Positions 5,152 to 5,207 of a DNA stretch of 5,207 bases are shown piece after piece. Where the stretch lies: the NCBI GenBank assembly GCA_016198915.1, contig JACQHS010000065.1, positions 1 to 5,207 on the forward strand, written 5' to 3'. The stretch is from Candidatus Omnitrophota bacterium. GTDB taxonomy: Bacteria > Omnitrophota > Gorgyraeia > Aquiviventales > Aquiviventaceae. The notes under the pieces are model-generated. The model searched no databases. It was given only the letters and a program-made list of their open reading frames with translations, and was not told the origin of the DNA. Position 1 is the first letter of the stretch; each line of letters begins with the position of its first letter. The position numbers and the translations under genes were made by a program.

Positions 5152-5207
5152 ATGAAGCAGCAACAACTACGCAATATCGCTATTATTGCCCACGTCGACC
5201 ACGGCAA
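5152..5207 (+). CDS. typA: TypA/BipA ribosome-associated GTPase (5' end only)
   Basis: The first 18 codons read MKQQQLRNIAIIAHVDHG, with the next codon starting AA (Lys expected). LRNIAIIAHVDHGK is the P-loop (G1) region of translational GTPases in the form typical of TypA/BipA. LepA instead usually has an I-R-N-F-C/S-I-I-A-H-I-D-H-G-K form, and EF-G has a different one. The protein binds the ribosome and affects assembly and stress adaptation. The gene runs off the right edge. No Shine-Dalgarno is seen in the 61-bp gap after the cyclophilin stop, so the start rests on homology alone. Confidence 0.88.
   Translation, partial: MKQQQLRNIAIIAHVDHG

Overview
The window is GC-rich, gene-dense bacterial DNA. 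Every credible gene lies on the + strand. Only housekeeping and envelope-type proteins can be named (LemA, an M48 metallopeptidase, a release-factor-like GGQ protein, a cyclophilin, TypA/BipA), so the taxon is not fixed. An exported cyclophilin, an unrecognised repeat protein of beta-hairpin type and two inverted-repeat intergenic elements would fit an uncultivated Gram-negative-type lineage such as Omnitrophota, Nitrospirota or a relative. That is an impression, not a demonstration.

Layout. Positions 3-110 are probably the last 35 codons of an upstream gene. A sigma70-like promoter (115-143) follows at once. It could drive a five-gene run: a 94-residue conserved-looking protein (251-535), a 312-residue beta-repeat protein (536-1474) that starts on the base after the first gene's stop and in the same frame, LemA (1499-2056), a membrane M48 peptidase with added GYF_2-like and double zinc-ribbon domains (2167-3849), and a small GGQ ribosome-rescue-type protein (3993-4403). 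Two GC-rich hairpins and a new -10-like element separate this run from a secreted cyclophilin (4542-5090). The window ends in the first 18 codons of typA (from 5152).

The most unusual part is the pair of gaps around the M48 gene. Each is filled by a different long inverted repeat whose arms are built from short degenerate tandem units: 8-10 nt spacing of CCACAG at 2069-2156, and 7 nt spacing of CCAA at 3852-3990. Both elements abut start codons that lack a normal Shine-Dalgarno. At the first, a strong AAGGAG is left upstream of the element, about 100 nt from the start. Folding the stem would bring it to about 8-15 nt. At the second, a 47-codon frame runs through the whole element, overlapping the M48 stop as TGATG and ending as TAA directly before the next ATG. 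Both arrangements suggest repeat elements accommodated inside an operon without destroying translation of the next gene.

Functionally, LemA and M48 peptidases are often neighbours and probably act together at the cytoplasmic membrane. The two upstream unknowns may belong to the same envelope-related unit. The release-factor-like protein and TypA concern the ribosome, and the cyclophilin concerns folding of exported proteins.
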